Assembly: GCA_023807065.1 (NCBI GenBank)
Contig: JAJJLU010000598.1
Location: forward strand, 1-28,011
Length of the DNA stretch: 28,011 bases
DNA from: Isotricha intestinalis
Taxonomy: Eukaryota > Ciliophora > Litostomatea > Vestibuliferida > Isotrichidae
Direction of reading: 5' to 3'
This document shows, in pieces, positions 9,149 through 19,489 of this stretch. How positions within the stretch are numbered: the first letter of the stretch is position 1; each line of letters starts with the position of its first letter. The position numbers and the translations under genes are program-made. The notes under the pieces are model-generated. The model was given only the letters and a program-made list of their open reading frames with translations. It searched no databases and was not told the DNA's origin.

Positions 9149-12100
9149 TTATATTTTCCAACTAATTTTATTATCTTTTGCGAATAAAGATTGAGTACTT
9201 TCAACCATATAATCACCACATAAAACACATTCTTCACTAAGAATATCATTTAATAATTCTGTATAATCTCTTAATTTTTTTTCTTGTTCTTTTGTTAATT
9301 CTTGAATTTCAATTTTATTTTGTTTTCCAATAACATTAATCAGACTTCCTAAAATACTTCCTTTTTGGTTTTCAATATTTGTATTTTTTCTCTTATTTTC
9401 AATTTCCTTAATTTCTTTATCATATTCATTTATTTTATTTAATTTTGAATCTATTGATTCAAAAATATTTTTTTTTTTATTATTTTTTTCATTAGATATA
9501 TATTTTTTGAAATTTTCTAATGAATTTATTATACATTTTGAATCAAACATATGTCCACAAGGAAATAAAAATATATTATTATCTTTAATATTACTTTGAC
9601 AAATATCACATTTACATTGTCTATATTGAATTTCAATTGATTTTTTTTTAACTTTATAAATATCATTTTTAATATTTTCTGCTGTTTGATTATATTGATT
9701 AATATCATCTCTTAATTTTTTAATATTGTCCTCATATAAGTTTATACATTTTGAAATTTGGTCTTTAAATTCATCAATTTTAATATTATCCATTATTCTA
9801 GGTAAAACATCTTCAATTTTTAAAATTTTACTTTGCTCCATTACTTCTAAAGCATTTTTAAAGTCTTCATTTTTATTTGAAGAAAAAATATCTAACCATA
9901 AATTTTTTTTAACGGCTTCATCTTGAACATTAGTTGCAATAAACATTGCTATATCTTGACAATTTTTTTCTAAAGCAATTTTAACTCCTTCTGAATATTT
10001 TCCCATTAATGCTACTACTAAAGCTAAGGCTGGGTAGTTATCTTTAAATATTTTTTTGGCATAATCTAATTCAAAATTTATTTTTCTTTTCGATTGATTA
10101 TTTGAATATAATATTGGGTCTTTTCCAAAAGGATATTTTAAATAATTTATTAATTCATTTTTTTCTTCTAATGTATTACATTTTGAAAGATAAAATAAAT
10201 ATAAATTATGAATATTTTTATTATCTGAATTTCCTTTTATTAAATCTCTTAAATAATTTAAAATTTCTGAAAAATTTTCATTTCCTTCTTTATTAGATGA
10301 AGTATTCATTATTGCACTTACTATTTTTTCAGGAGGAATAATTTTTTTAAATACCTTATTTAATAAATCAATTGTATCTTTAGGATAATTTTTCATAAAT
10401 AAAAAAGCAAATTTTTCAAAAATTTCACCTAATTTTTTTTTAGTGATATCATCATCGGAATATAAACAATAATTTTTAATTTTTTCAAGAGCTTTATTAA
10501 TTTCTTTTTCATTAATATAATGTAAAATAACAGTTTCATAATCTTCTTTTAATTCTGCAAATGCAATAAATTCTTGTGTTCTTCCATAATTTTGTAATAA
10601 TTGATATATTGTTTCTTTATCTAAATATTCTTCTCTTCCTCTTATTAATTGTCTAAAATTATCTATTTGATTATTTTGATTATTTTTTACTTGATTTAAA
10701 TAAATTTCAATTAACCAAGTACAAATTAAACATTTTTGAATATTTTCTTTGTTTTTTATTTTATCTAATTCATCTTGATCTTTTTCTAATTTTACTTCTT
10801 CTTCATTATTATTACTTTCTTTTAATCTAAAATCTAAAATTGAATTTAAATAATTACTTAAACCTTCTAATTCATTTTTTTGTAAAAATTTTAAGCAAAC
10901 ATCTTCAAATTTTTCATCAGAAATTGGATAATACGTAGCAGCAATAGTATAATTATTTTTATTGAAATTTTCTTCAGCATATAATTTTTCAATTTTAGAA
11001 ACTAATTCAGGTTTTTCTTTCTTACAAATTTCAATAGCATTTAAAAAATCTCCTATTTCTAAATAATCCTGCCATAAATATTTATTTCCAGCATTAACAA
11101 AAATTTGATAAATATTACTTGTAGAATTAATAACCCAAACGAAATTTTTTTCATCATAAACTGAATTTGAAAAATCATCATAAATAACATATTGACTATC
11201 AATTATGTTATTTGTGATTTTACTAATAATAGAAATACAATCAGAATATAAAATAAAAATATGATTTTTTGAATGGGAAAAATTTTTAGGAATTGAATCA
11301 ACATCTCTATTTCCATCTTTTTTAATTTTTACATATGGTAAAACTATAAAATTAGTTAATTTATCTGGAACTTCATTTCCATTAAAATTACCATAACAAA
11401 AACCACTTTCAGTTAACCAACCAAAACTTTGAGGATAAAAATTATTTTCATTATATGTAAATTGTAATTTTGAAAATGTAAAATTTTTCCCTGTTGTTGG
11501 AAATATTATAACACTTTCTTTTAATTTTTGTTGAGAATGACTATATTCTTTAAATACTTCTATTAAAGAATGTACACCTAAAAATTGATATATTTTATTT
11601 TTTGTTACTATCATAATATAATAATTAATTATAGTATTTTTTTCTAATTTATCATTTGCAAAAAATTGAAGACCAAAAATTTTATCTGATTTATCTATTC
11701 CGTTTGGAAGTTTCATTAAAAAATTTAAACTTTCTTTTATACCTTGATTAGTAATATCAATTTTATAAGAATATAAATTAAAATTAATATCAGCTACTAA
11801 TATTTCTTGTGTTGAATTTAAATTTTTATTTCTTCTATCAAAACAAAATTCAACACAATTTAAATTTTCATTTTCTTTATCTTTATTATCATTATTTTCA
11901 ATAAATTTCTGATTTAAATGAGTTAATAGATATATTTTATCTTTAAAAAAGAAATATTTTTCATTAAATTTAATAATAGCATAATTACCATATTTATCAA
12001 CCCAAATTTTTTCAAATTTTGATGATTTAAAATCTTGTGCACTGACTCCAGGAAGTGAAAAAGGAGTTTTCATATAATTTTTATTTTGATTAATATTTAT

Positions 12101-12268
12101 TTTATAAAATTCTGCTGTATCAGTTAATACAAAAATATAATCATTAATTACTTCAAAAGCACGAATTCCTGCTTGAACTCCATCTAAAGAATATCTATAT
12201 AAGGCAAAAAGATTATTTGGATTTTCTGGTCTATCATCTTGAAAAAAATTTTTTATATCGTCATCCAT
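9149..12268 (-). CDS. VPS18: Vps18/Pep3 homologue, HOPS/CORVET subunit, 1039 aa
   Basis: Vps18 is a core subunit of the HOPS and CORVET tethering complexes, which drive fusion at late endosomes and vacuoles/lysosomes. The first 400 residues fit the Pep3/Vps18 beta-propeller, including SLDGVQAGIRAFEVINDYIF near the start. Residues about 400-845 form an alpha-solenoid. A coiled coil (about 846-882) leads into the C-terminal RING-like domain: C887-x2-C890, then FPCGHMF with C904 and H906, C912, and after a roughly 100-residue charged linker ECVLCG with C1014 and C1017. The split RING with a long linker and an ending like ECVxCG is characteristic of Vps18. The length matches the family (about 900-1000 aa). 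It starts at ATG 12268, 137 bp from the divergent DPY-30 gene. No intron is needed. Stop TAA. Confidence 0.93.
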   Translation of the reverse strand: MDDDIKNFFQDDRPENPNNLFALYRYSLDGVQAGIRAFEVINDYIFVLTDTAEFYKININQNKNYMKTPFSLPGVSAQDFKSSKFEKIWVDKYGNYAIIKFNEKYFFFKDKIYLLTHLNQKFIENNDNKDKENENLNCVEFCFDRRNKNLNSTQEILVADINFNLYSYKIDITNQGIKESLNFLMKLPNGIDKSDKIFGLQFFANDKLEKNTIINYYIMIVTKNKIYQFLGVHSLIEVFKEYSHSQQKLKESVIIFPTTGKNFTFSKLQFTYNENNFYPQSFGWLTESGFCYGNFNGNEVPDKLTNFIVLPYVKIKKDGNRDVDSIPKNFSHSKNHIFILYSDCISIISKITNNIIDSQYVIYDDFSNSVYDEKNFVWVINSTSNIYQIFVNAGNKYLWQDYLEIGDFLNAIEICKKEKPELVSKIEKLYAEENFNKNNYTIAATYYPISDEKFEDVCLKFLQKNELEGLSNYLNSILDFRLKESNNNEEEVKLEKDQDELDKIKNKENIQKCLICTWLIEIYLNQVKNNQNNQIDNFRQLIRGREEYLDKETIYQLLQNYGRTQEFIAFAELKEDYETVILHYINEKEINKALEKIKNYCLYSDDDITKKKLGEIFEKFAFLFMKNYPKDTIDLLNKVFKKIIPPEKIVSAIMNTSSNKEGNENFSEILNYLRDLIKGNSDNKNIHNLYLFYLSKCNTLEEKNELINYLKYPFGKDPILYSNNQSKRKINFELDYAKKIFKDNYPALALVVALMGKYSEGVKIALEKNCQDIAMFIATNVQDEAVKKNLWLDIFSSNKNEDFKNALEVMEQSKILKIEDVLPRIMDNIKIDEFKDQISKCINLYEDNIKKLRDDINQYNQTAENIKNDIYKVKKKSIEIQYRQCKCDICQSNIKDNNIFLFPCGHMFDSKCIINSLENFKKYISNEKNNKKKNIFESIDSKLNKINEYDKEIKEIENKRKNTNIENQKGSILGSLINVIGKQNKIEIQELTKEQEKKLRDYTELLNDILSEECVLCGDYMVESTQSLFAKDNKISWKI

Positions 12269-12405
12269 TTTTAAGATTGTATTAAATAAATTTTTAATAA
12301 TTCTTTTTTTTTTGAATTCAAAATGTTATAATTAAAAATTAAATTAAAGTAAATTTATTAATTATTAAATATTTTATAAATAAATTTCCCGTTTTTAAAC
12401 AAAAA
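12269..12405. promoter_or_regulatory. Bidirectional promoter region of VPS18 and the DPY-30 gene
   Basis: Only 137 bp separate the two divergent ATGs, so both promoters and 5' UTRs must lie here or overlap the genes. The sequence is almost pure A/T, with T and A runs and one small GC-containing patch (TTTCCCGTTTTT, about 12386-12397). No defined motif is recognised. Confidence 0.5.
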
Positions 12406-12759
12406 ATGTCAGAAGATTTGTCATATAATGATGAAGAAGAAAAAGAAGATAGTTTTTTAAAAAAAAATATTCCTAAAGATCAACTAAATAATACTCATTC
12501 AAGTAAATCATCAAAAAAACAAAGTGAAAAAAGTTCAAAAAAATCAAAAGAGTCAAAAGAAAATAAAAGAGAAAGTTCAAAAAAAAATACCTCTGTTAAT
12601 AATGCATATTTTGATAATTCAATTTCTACAGAAACTTATTTAACTCAAACTGTAGCTCAAGTTATTCAAGATGGTTTTCTTGAATTAGTAAGAAGAAAAC
12701 CAGATAATCCATTAGAATTTTTAGGTAATTTTATTTTAGATAAAGCTAAAAATAAATAA
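12406..12759 (+). CDS. DPY-30 domain protein, 117 aa
   Basis: The C-terminal half (about 75-115) is a DPY-30 dimerisation motif: TETYLTQTVAQVIQDGFLEL followed by RRKPDNPLEFLGNFIL. It matches the family pattern of a short helix, a longer helix, and then PxNPxEFL. DPY-30 proteins form a four-helix dimer that docks amphipathic helices. They occur in the COMPASS histone H3K4 methyltransferase complexes and, in ciliated cells, in radial spokes and adenylate-kinase-type axonemal proteins. The N-terminal 65 residues are a disordered acidic then Ser/Lys-rich tail. The small size favours a core Dpy30-type subunit, but which complex it serves cannot be told. Stop TAA; the next gene is convergent, 79 bp on. 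Confidence 0.9.
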   Translation: MSEDLSYNDEEEKEDSFLKKNIPKDQLNNTHSSKSSKKQSEKSSKKSKESKENKRESSKKNTSVNNAYFDNSISTETYLTQTVAQVIQDGFLELVRRKPDNPLEFLGNFILDKAKNK

Positions 12760-12838
12760 ATTTTATTAAATAAATATTTCTGAAATTTTTATTCACAAAA
12801 ATATTGAATATTACTTTTACATATTAAATAAAAATTAT

Positions 12839-14455
12839 TTAGTGGTTTTTATATTTGTGATTTACAAATATATTTGTTATTTTATCATTTTCATTTAATA
12901 TTCCTTTATTATGTGTTTTTCCTTGAATTGTTGTTTCAACTCTTCTATTTTTTGTAAAATTATGTATTAAGGTATTATCCCATTTAATTGAAGATGGAAT
13001 TTGATTTGCTAATTTTCTATAATTTTTATAAGGATAAGGAGGAGATTCAATAATTTCAATATTATTTTTCCTTAAATTTACTTTAATTGTATTTATTTTT
13101 TCATTTAAATCTTCATCATTATAATTTTTTCTTACTTTAAATGTTATTTTCCCTTTTTGATCTCCATTTCTATATTGTTCTTCTCTTCTTATATCATAAA
13201 TATGAATTCCTGCTTTGGTAAAATTTTTTTCAAATTCTTTTAAATTTAAATTATTGATATTATCACTTTTTACTTCGTAATTTTGGGATTTTACTTCTTT
13301 AGGAATTCTTTTCATATTTTTCATTGAATTTACTCTAATAATTTTACCCATTTGAAATGAAGAAATATTTTCTAATCTTTTCTTAACTTTTGATTCATTT
13401 TCATCTGGAAATTCTCTTTTTATTATATTTTCTAAATCTTTTTTTGAAAAATCTTTTTGAGAATTATATCTATTTAATTTATGCTTTTCACCATGAAATT
13501 CATTAAATTTTCTATCTTTTGCAGTTTCTCTTAAAATATTTTCATTTAATTTAGTTCTATAATATAAATTTAATTTTTGATTTTTCCAATCTAATTTTAC
13601 TGGAATAGCTGATTCATTATAATTTATCATATTTTTTTTTCCAAAATTTTCTCTTTTTATCCTATTATTTATTGAATTATTTAAATTTTTGGAATGATTT
13701 GTATTATTTTTATTTTGATTATTAGTATAATAGTTATCATTTATTTTTTTTGATTCTTCTTCTTTATTATTATTTATTTCTCTTTCACTTGAATAATTAT
13801 TTTTTAAATTATGATAATTATATTTTTCAGGTTCTAAATTATCATAATTTCCAGTAGAATAATTTCTTTTTATTTTTTTAAATCTTCTTTCAATAGGTTT
13901 TTCATTATTAATATTGTCATTAAATAAAAAATTTAATTTTTTCATTTTAGGATTAATATTTTGATAATCATCATTATTTTGTTGAACATAAACTTCTTTA
14001 TTAAAAGAACCAAAAGAAGTTATTTTTTTCTGATTTGGACAATATTGTTTGTCATTATTATATTCTTCCCCAAACACTTCGTATATTTTTCTTTCATAAG
14101 GAGAAACATTTGTATAAAATTTTGGAGGATTTATATTATTACTAAATTTCTCTCTTTTAACAATATAAGAATTATCATTATTTCCTATAAAAATTGAAGA
14201 TTTATTATATTTCATTAATTTATTTTTCCTTAAATTCTCATTTTCTGAATTTTCACAATTTAAATTGTTTATTTTCCCTTCTTCAAAAGTTTTATTTTTA
14301 TTATTCCAATCTAAAAAATTATATGTTGTTTTATTTGCACATCTATTTGTTTTATGATTAAATTGAATTTCAGGTTTATTTACATTATTGACATTAAAAA
14401 TATCAGATATATGATCAAAGTTATAATTCTTTTCATATAAAGACTTTTTTTTCAT
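12839..14455 (-). CDS. Uncharacterised Asn/Lys-rich protein, 538 aa
   Basis: I do not recognise the family. The start is set at ATG 14455; the frame is open a little further upstream, but only from a TTG, so the ATG is preferred. The first half is low-complexity with many Asn runs. The second half is more conserved in appearance. A segment at about 290-370 contains KLDWKNQKLNLYYRTKLN and charged helices. Another at about 390-440 contains TKAGIHIYDIRREEQY followed by a Gly-Lys-rich turn and beta-like KITFKVRK. A C-terminal part has ANQIPSSIKWDNTLIH. There is no signal peptide or membrane segment. It could be a cytoskeletal or basal-body-associated protein, but that is only a guess. It is divergent from the importin gene with 91 bp between the ATGs. 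Stop TAA. Confidence 0.8.
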   Translation of the reverse strand: MKKKSLYEKNYNFDHISDIFNVNNVNKPEIQFNHKTNRCANKTTYNFLDWNNKNKTFEEGKINNLNCENSENENLRKNKLMKYNKSSIFIGNNDNSYIVKREKFSNNINPPKFYTNVSPYERKIYEVFGEEYNNDKQYCPNQKKITSFGSFNKEVYVQQNNDDYQNINPKMKKLNFLFNDNINNEKPIERRFKKIKRNYSTGNYDNLEPEKYNYHNLKNNYSSEREINNNKEEESKKINDNYYTNNQNKNNTNHSKNLNNSINNRIKRENFGKKNMINYNESAIPVKLDWKNQKLNLYYRTKLNENILRETAKDRKFNEFHGEKHKLNRYNSQKDFSKKDLENIIKREFPDENESKVKKRLENISSFQMGKIIRVNSMKNMKRIPKEVKSQNYEVKSDNINNLNLKEFEKNFTKAGIHIYDIRREEQYRNGDQKGKITFKVRKNYNDEDLNEKINTIKVNLRKNNIEIIESPPYPYKNYRKLANQIPSSIKWDNTLIHNFTKNRRVETTIQGKTHNKGILNENDKITNIFVNHKYKNH

Positions 14456-14546
14456 TTTTATATAATTAAAAATTTTTTCATATGAAAAAAAATAATACAA
14501 TTTAAAATCTAATTATTTTTTAATTTAATTTAAATTTTTTATTTAA

Positions 14547-16760
14547 ATGGGAGAAAATTTGAGCTATGATTTAGAAATTGTAAATAATATAAAAGAAACA
14601 ATTAATCCTGATAATATCATAAGAAAAAATGCAGAAAACTATTTAAATAATTTAAAAAACAAAGATTTAACTTCATTTATAAAAAATCTTTTAATTATTT
14701 TTCAAGAAAAAAATATTTCTATAGAAATTAGACAAATGACTTCTTTATTAATAAATAATATTTTAAAAGAAGATTCAAATTGGTTTGATTTAGGATTTAC
14801 TTTTCAAAATATTTGTAGAGGAATGTTATATAAATTCGTTGAAGAAGAAGAAAATGAAATAATGTTAAAAATGGGTTGTACAATTTTAGCTAATATAGCA
14901 TTTATTGAATGTAAAAGAGAAAAAACAAATATGTTAGAAAAGTTTATTAAAATTATTAATATAAAAGAAAATACAAATTTGAAAATAATTTTAATATATT
15001 TTCAAATTATGAAATTATTTTTTGAATATTTTCAAGAAGAAATATTAATTCCAATTGACGTTATAATAAAATTAACTTCAAATTTAATTTTAATTATTTC
15101 TTCTGAAAATATAAATAATCAATTAATTATTTTTTCACTTGAAATATATTGTATGTGTCTTCCATTTATGAAATATACTTTTACTATTAATCCAAAATAT
15201 GTTTTCAATCCAATAATCAATTTATTATCAGTTGAAAAAAATCAGGAAATTTTAATGAAAACTTTATTAACTTTAAATGAAGTTATAAATATTTATCATA
15301 GAGATATTTCTTCTTTTACAAGTAAAATTTGTGAAAAATTAACTGAAATAATAAAAAAATTGAATTCACATGAAGAATATAAATTTATAATTTTAACAAT
15401 TTTAGATATCTTTTGTCTTTTTTCAGATAAAGAATTAGAAGAGAAAACTTCAACAACTAAATATTTCATTGATAATTATGAATATTTTATAAAAATATTT
15501 TTAAATATTTTAGAAACAAATAAAATAATAAAAATAAATGAAGAAGAATGGACTATTCAAAGAGCTTGTTGTTATTTTATTTCTTTTTTATCTCAAATTT
15601 ATCCAAATTCAAATTTAATAGAAAAGCTTTTAGTTTATTCTTCATCTAATTTTAATAAACTAAATAAATTTTCTCAATTTAATTCCCTTTTAATAATTTC
15701 TTGTTGTTTAGAATCTCCTCATAAAGACTATTTAATTGAAATTTTAAGTCATGAAATAAAAAATATTTTTGCAAAACTAAATGATGATGATAAATTTATT
15801 TCATATACTACTTCTTGGTTATTAGGTAAAATGAGTGAAATTGTTCCTAATATTTTTAAAAGAGAAAAATTTTATGAAATTATTCCTCTTTTAATTAATA
15901 TTATAAATAATGTTTCAGATAAAAAAGATTTTTTTTATTCTATTGAAACTAGGATTAATATTACTATTGTATTTGGTAATTTAATTAAATATTATGGTGA
16001 TGAAGAAACAATAAGATATCAAAATCCTTTTAAATCATATTATTCTTCTTTTTTTTATAATTTCCTTCAAGAAAGTATTAAAATAGAAAATTTAATTAAT
16101 AATCTATCTTTTTATCTTTTAAGAATAATTATGAATGTTATTCAATATTCTTCTTTAGATTTTCAAAATTCTTTAGAAATGATTTTAAAAGATGTTTTAG
16201 AAAAATTTGAAGAAATTATTCAAAAAAATTTTAATAATCAAAAAGAAAAAAAATTATATGAAGATTTAGAAGAAAATTTCTGTTTAATTATTACTCAAAT
16301 ATTTTATAAAATAATCAGAAACGTTGATTTCAATTTATGTCAAAAAGTTTATACAAATATTATGAATTCTTTTAAAAAAAGAAAAAAAGTATATGCAACT
16401 GGTCTTTTATGTTTATTTAATGTTGTTATTTTCATTTTTAATAATAATGCTTTTAATGATTATAATTCAAATGAAATTTCTACAAATTCTTATAATGATT
16501 TTTTTCAATTATTCATTGAAATTTTTAAAACAAAAGATGAAATTGAAAATATCAAAATTATTTTATTAATTGTTACAAATTTATGTTGGACTAAAAATAA
16601 ATTATTAGAAAGTAATTTAAAAATTATTATTGATAATATTCAAATTTATTTAAATTCAGAACCAAATGAAGAAGTGAAAAATATCATAAGAGATTTAATA
16701 CATGATTTAGAAATTAATTTTCCAAATTTTAATTTTAGCAAATTAAATATTCATTTATAA
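14547..16760 (+). CDS. Importin-beta-like karyopherin, 737 aa
   Basis: The protein is a helical HEAT-repeat solenoid. The N-terminus fits the importin-beta N-terminal (Ran-binding) domain: about residues 28-105 carry RKNAENYLNNL, then IRQMTSLLINNILKE, then a Trp-containing turn and a helix with MGCTILANIAFIE. These match the first three HEAT repeats of karyopherin beta-1. Later repeats include W-x-IQRACCYFISFLSQIYP and SYTTSWLLGKMSEIVP, also typical of importin beta. It would carry cargo, with or without importin alpha, through nuclear pores under Ran control. At 737 aa it is somewhat shorter than karyopherin beta-1 (about 860-870), so a divergent or trimmed member is likely; which beta-type karyopherin it is cannot be settled by eye. 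Start ATG 14547, stop TAA. The next gene follows on the same strand after 84 bp. Confidence 0.8.
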   Translation: MGENLSYDLEIVNNIKETINPDNIIRKNAENYLNNLKNKDLTSFIKNLLIIFQEKNISIEIRQMTSLLINNILKEDSNWFDLGFTFQNICRGMLYKFVEEEENEIMLKMGCTILANIAFIECKREKTNMLEKFIKIINIKENTNLKIILIYFQIMKLFFEYFQEEILIPIDVIIKLTSNLILIISSENINNQLIIFSLEIYCMCLPFMKYTFTINPKYVFNPIINLLSVEKNQEILMKTLLTLNEVINIYHRDISSFTSKICEKLTEIIKKLNSHEEYKFIILTILDIFCLFSDKELEEKTSTTKYFIDNYEYFIKIFLNILETNKIIKINEEEWTIQRACCYFISFLSQIYPNSNLIEKLLVYSSSNFNKLNKFSQFNSLLIISCCLESPHKDYLIEILSHEIKNIFAKLNDDDKFISYTTSWLLGKMSEIVPNIFKREKFYEIIPLLINIINNVSDKKDFFYSIETRINITIVFGNLIKYYGDEETIRYQNPFKSYYSSFFYNFLQESIKIENLINNLSFYLLRIIMNVIQYSSLDFQNSLEMILKDVLEKFEEIIQKNFNNQKEKKLYEDLEENFCLIITQIFYKIIRNVDFNLCQKVYTNIMNSFKKRKKVYATGLLCLFNVVIFIFNNNAFNDYNSNEISTNSYNDFFQLFIEIFKTKDEIENIKIILLIVTNLCWTKNKLLESNLKIIIDNIQIYLNSEPNEEVKNIIRDLIHDLEINFPNFNFSKLNIHL

Positions 16761-16844
16761 ATTATAATTCATATATATATTATTTTATTTAAAAATAAAA
16801 ATTAAATATTTTAATTTAAATTGTTAAATATAAGAGCATTAAAA

Positions 16845-19334
16845 ATGAAAAAAGATTTTTCTCCAAAAACATATAATGTAAAAATAATTCTTTTATTTAT
16901 TCTAATCCAATCATTAAAATGTTTTGATAAAAAAATTTTAAAAAAACAATTAGAAACTGATACAACAAGAATTTCATATATGAATGAATTAATAGAAATA
17001 ATAAAAAATTATACTTTATTTTCCATTCCCAAAGCACATTATAATGTAACAAATGAATGTAAAAATTTATTAATAAAATATTTTAGCGAATCAGACAATT
17101 TATATATTTACAAAATGATAAAAGATTCTTCTCATAGTATAACAAAAATAGGATCATATTATAATTGTAAAAATTCAATATATTATTCTCCTAAAAATTC
17201 ATCGAAAAGTACAGAAAATTTAAATTTAACTTATATTTTATTTTATATTCCAGAATTTCAGTCTGAAAGATCTTATCTTTTTGGAGGATGTTTTCCTTCA
17301 GGATGTAATAAAACTGATTATTTTTATTTTTTAAAATCATTTAATGATTTTTCTGGAATTATTAATTCTGATGATTTAGAAAGAATTGAAGTATATGAAA
17401 CTGATTCTAAAATTTCTTTTAATGAATCTTTTATTATTGGAATTTGTGCTTTAATAATTTTAATTTGTATTTTTATTTTTAATATTTTCAATGAAATTCC
17501 TATTATTCTTTTTAAAAGGTTTTTTGCTTTAATCAGATGCAATTATGATTTATCTACTTTAGAGGATTTAAAAAATACTTTTAATTTATCTGAAAATATT
17601 GTCGAATTAATGCCTGTTGAAGATAAAAATATTCATAGTAAAAATATAAATAATGATAATGGAATTCCTTTTATAAAAGGTTTTAGAGGAATAGTAATTT
17701 TATTATATATATTAGGAAATACAATGAAATCACTTTATTTATTTCCAGTTAAAGAAAATGAAAATAAACACTTTAATACTTTTAGTTTTTCAATGTTATT
17801 TTTTATTGTGAGAGCAAGTAGAAATATATTAATTTCGATTTCTGCATTTTTACTTTGTTATAAAATTATGTGTTATTTTGATAAAGAAATTGAAAAAATA
17901 GATGCAGAAGAAGAAGATTATATTGATAGTTTTGAACCAATTGATACAATTAAAGTTAAAAATCCAAATAATGAGAATTTATATTATGAGAAAATGGATC
18001 AAGATATGTATGATGAACGATTTATTCGAGATTTAAAACCTAATAATAAAAAGTTTGGCAATTTCTCTTATATTGAAAATGATTTAACAGAAAATTTCTT
18101 TTCAGATTCTTCAAAAAATATAGGTGATGGATTAGAATCAATTGTTCTTCTTAATAATCTTGCTTCTAATATAAGATTATATAAAAAACTTCCATTTTCT
18201 TCATTCATCAGATTTTTTTTAAGACACTTATATAAATACTTTCTTTTTATTGAGTTTCTATTAATTATGAGGTATGGATATTATAATATTGTTTCTTATT
18301 TATTTAATAAAGGACCATTATGGAATTTTTTAAAACAAAGTTTCATTGACAAAGAAAGTATTTTTCATTTATTAGGAAGTTTATTTTTTTTTTATCCATT
18401 CATTCCTTCATTAAATGATTTATCTTATAATACAAATGATATTATCATTTTAGAATTTTCATTCTTTATTTTTGGATCATTTATAATTTTCTTAGCATTT
18501 AAAAAAAATTATCGACTTGATAAATTTATTATTTTTTCTTTAATTGCTCAAATTATTATCAAATTAAGTATATTCTTTTACATTTGGTTTATTGTTATCG
18601 GAGATAAAAAATATGAAGATTCAGATAAATTTTATCCTAGTAAAGATTTCATTACTAAGGAATGGAGTTTTATTAGAAATAATCAATTCTATAATTTTGG
18701 ATGTTATTCTATAGGGATTTTCTTTGGTTTAGTTAATTATATTATTCAAAAATCTATTAAAGAAGATAAAATTAAATATAAATCTTATTTAAAGATTCCA
18801 TTTCTTTATGTTAAATTTTTACAAAGATTTCCAACTTTAAATATGGTAGTTTTCTTTTTTGTCTTTTTTATTAGTTTTTTACTCTTTGGATTTAGCTATA
18901 TGTTTTTATTTAATCTTTTAAAAGGAGAAGATTCGTTTGGATATAAATTTTATAGAAATATTTTTGTAAATATTTTTTATTTATTTGATGTTGATACTTT
19001 TATAATATTTATTTTTATGTCATTAACTCCATATATCTTAGATGGAGATAATGTCCTTATTTCAATATTAAAAAATGAATATTGGAATATTTTAAATAGA
19101 CCTTATTTTATATTTATTTTAATTATGCCAGGAATAATCACAAATTTATTATATCAAACTGAAACTAAATATAATTTTCAAATATTTAGTATTTTTTTTT
19201 ATTGGTCTAATAATTTAATTTTTGGAATGGGAATTTGTGCTTTATTTTATGTATTGTTTGAAGTCCCTTTAAAAAAGTTAAATATAATTATAACTAAGAA
19301 AAAGAAAAGAAGAAGAAAAAAAGAAGAAGATTGA
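16845..19334 (+). CDS. NRF6-like acyltransferase-3 membrane protein, 829 aa
   Basis: This is a multipass membrane protein of the nose-resistant-to-fluoxetine (NRF) type. The start is set at ATG 16845; an 8-codon extension would need a TTG. The N-terminus is basic and followed by a hydrophobic stretch (IILLFILIQSLKC, about 14-26), a probable signal peptide. A lumenal NRF domain follows (about 65-165) with spaced Cys, SYYNCKNS and GGCFPSGCN. A membrane segment (about 197-215) leads to the acyltransferase-3 part, which starts near 275 with GFRGIVILLYILGNT and has roughly ten further hydrophobic segments. The family's R-x10-H signature reads R281-x10-N292, so the expected His is Asn. The C-terminus is a strongly basic tail. 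Known relatives sit in ER or plasma membrane and affect lipid or yolk transport; the reaction is not established here. Stop TGA; convergent neighbour after 155 bp. Confidence 0.87.
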   Translation: MKKDFSPKTYNVKIILLFILIQSLKCFDKKILKKQLETDTTRISYMNELIEIIKNYTLFSIPKAHYNVTNECKNLLIKYFSESDNLYIYKMIKDSSHSITKIGSYYNCKNSIYYSPKNSSKSTENLNLTYILFYIPEFQSERSYLFGGCFPSGCNKTDYFYFLKSFNDFSGIINSDDLERIEVYETDSKISFNESFIIGICALIILICIFIFNIFNEIPIILFKRFFALIRCNYDLSTLEDLKNTFNLSENIVELMPVEDKNIHSKNINNDNGIPFIKGFRGIVILLYILGNTMKSLYLFPVKENENKHFNTFSFSMLFFIVRASRNILISISAFLLCYKIMCYFDKEIEKIDAEEEDYIDSFEPIDTIKVKNPNNENLYYEKMDQDMYDERFIRDLKPNNKKFGNFSYIENDLTENFFSDSSKNIGDGLESIVLLNNLASNIRLYKKLPFSSFIRFFLRHLYKYFLFIEFLLIMRYGYYNIVSYLFNKGPLWNFLKQSFIDKESIFHLLGSLFFFYPFIPSLNDLSYNTNDIIILEFSFFIFGSFIIFLAFKKNYRLDKFIIFSLIAQIIIKLSIFFYIWFIVIGDKKYEDSDKFYPSKDFITKEWSFIRNNQFYNFGCYSIGIFFGLVNYIIQKSIKEDKIKYKSYLKIPFLYVKFLQRFPTLNMVVFFFVFFISFLLFGFSYMFLFNLLKGEDSFGYKFYRNIFVNIFYLFDVDTFIIFIFMSLTPYILDGDNVLISILKNEYWNILNRPYFIFILIMPGIITNLLYQTETKYNFQIFSIFFYWSNNLIFGMGICALFYVLFEVPLKKLNIIITKKKKRRRKKEED

Positions 19335-19489
19335 GAATAAAAAAAATAAATATTTAAAAAATAATAATATATTATTAACAAGTAATTAAACATATACTAA
19401 ATTTATATAATTCAATTAATTTGTAAATAAAATTAATATACATAAAATAATTTTTAATTATTTTCTAATTCTTTTCTTTAGATTATTTA

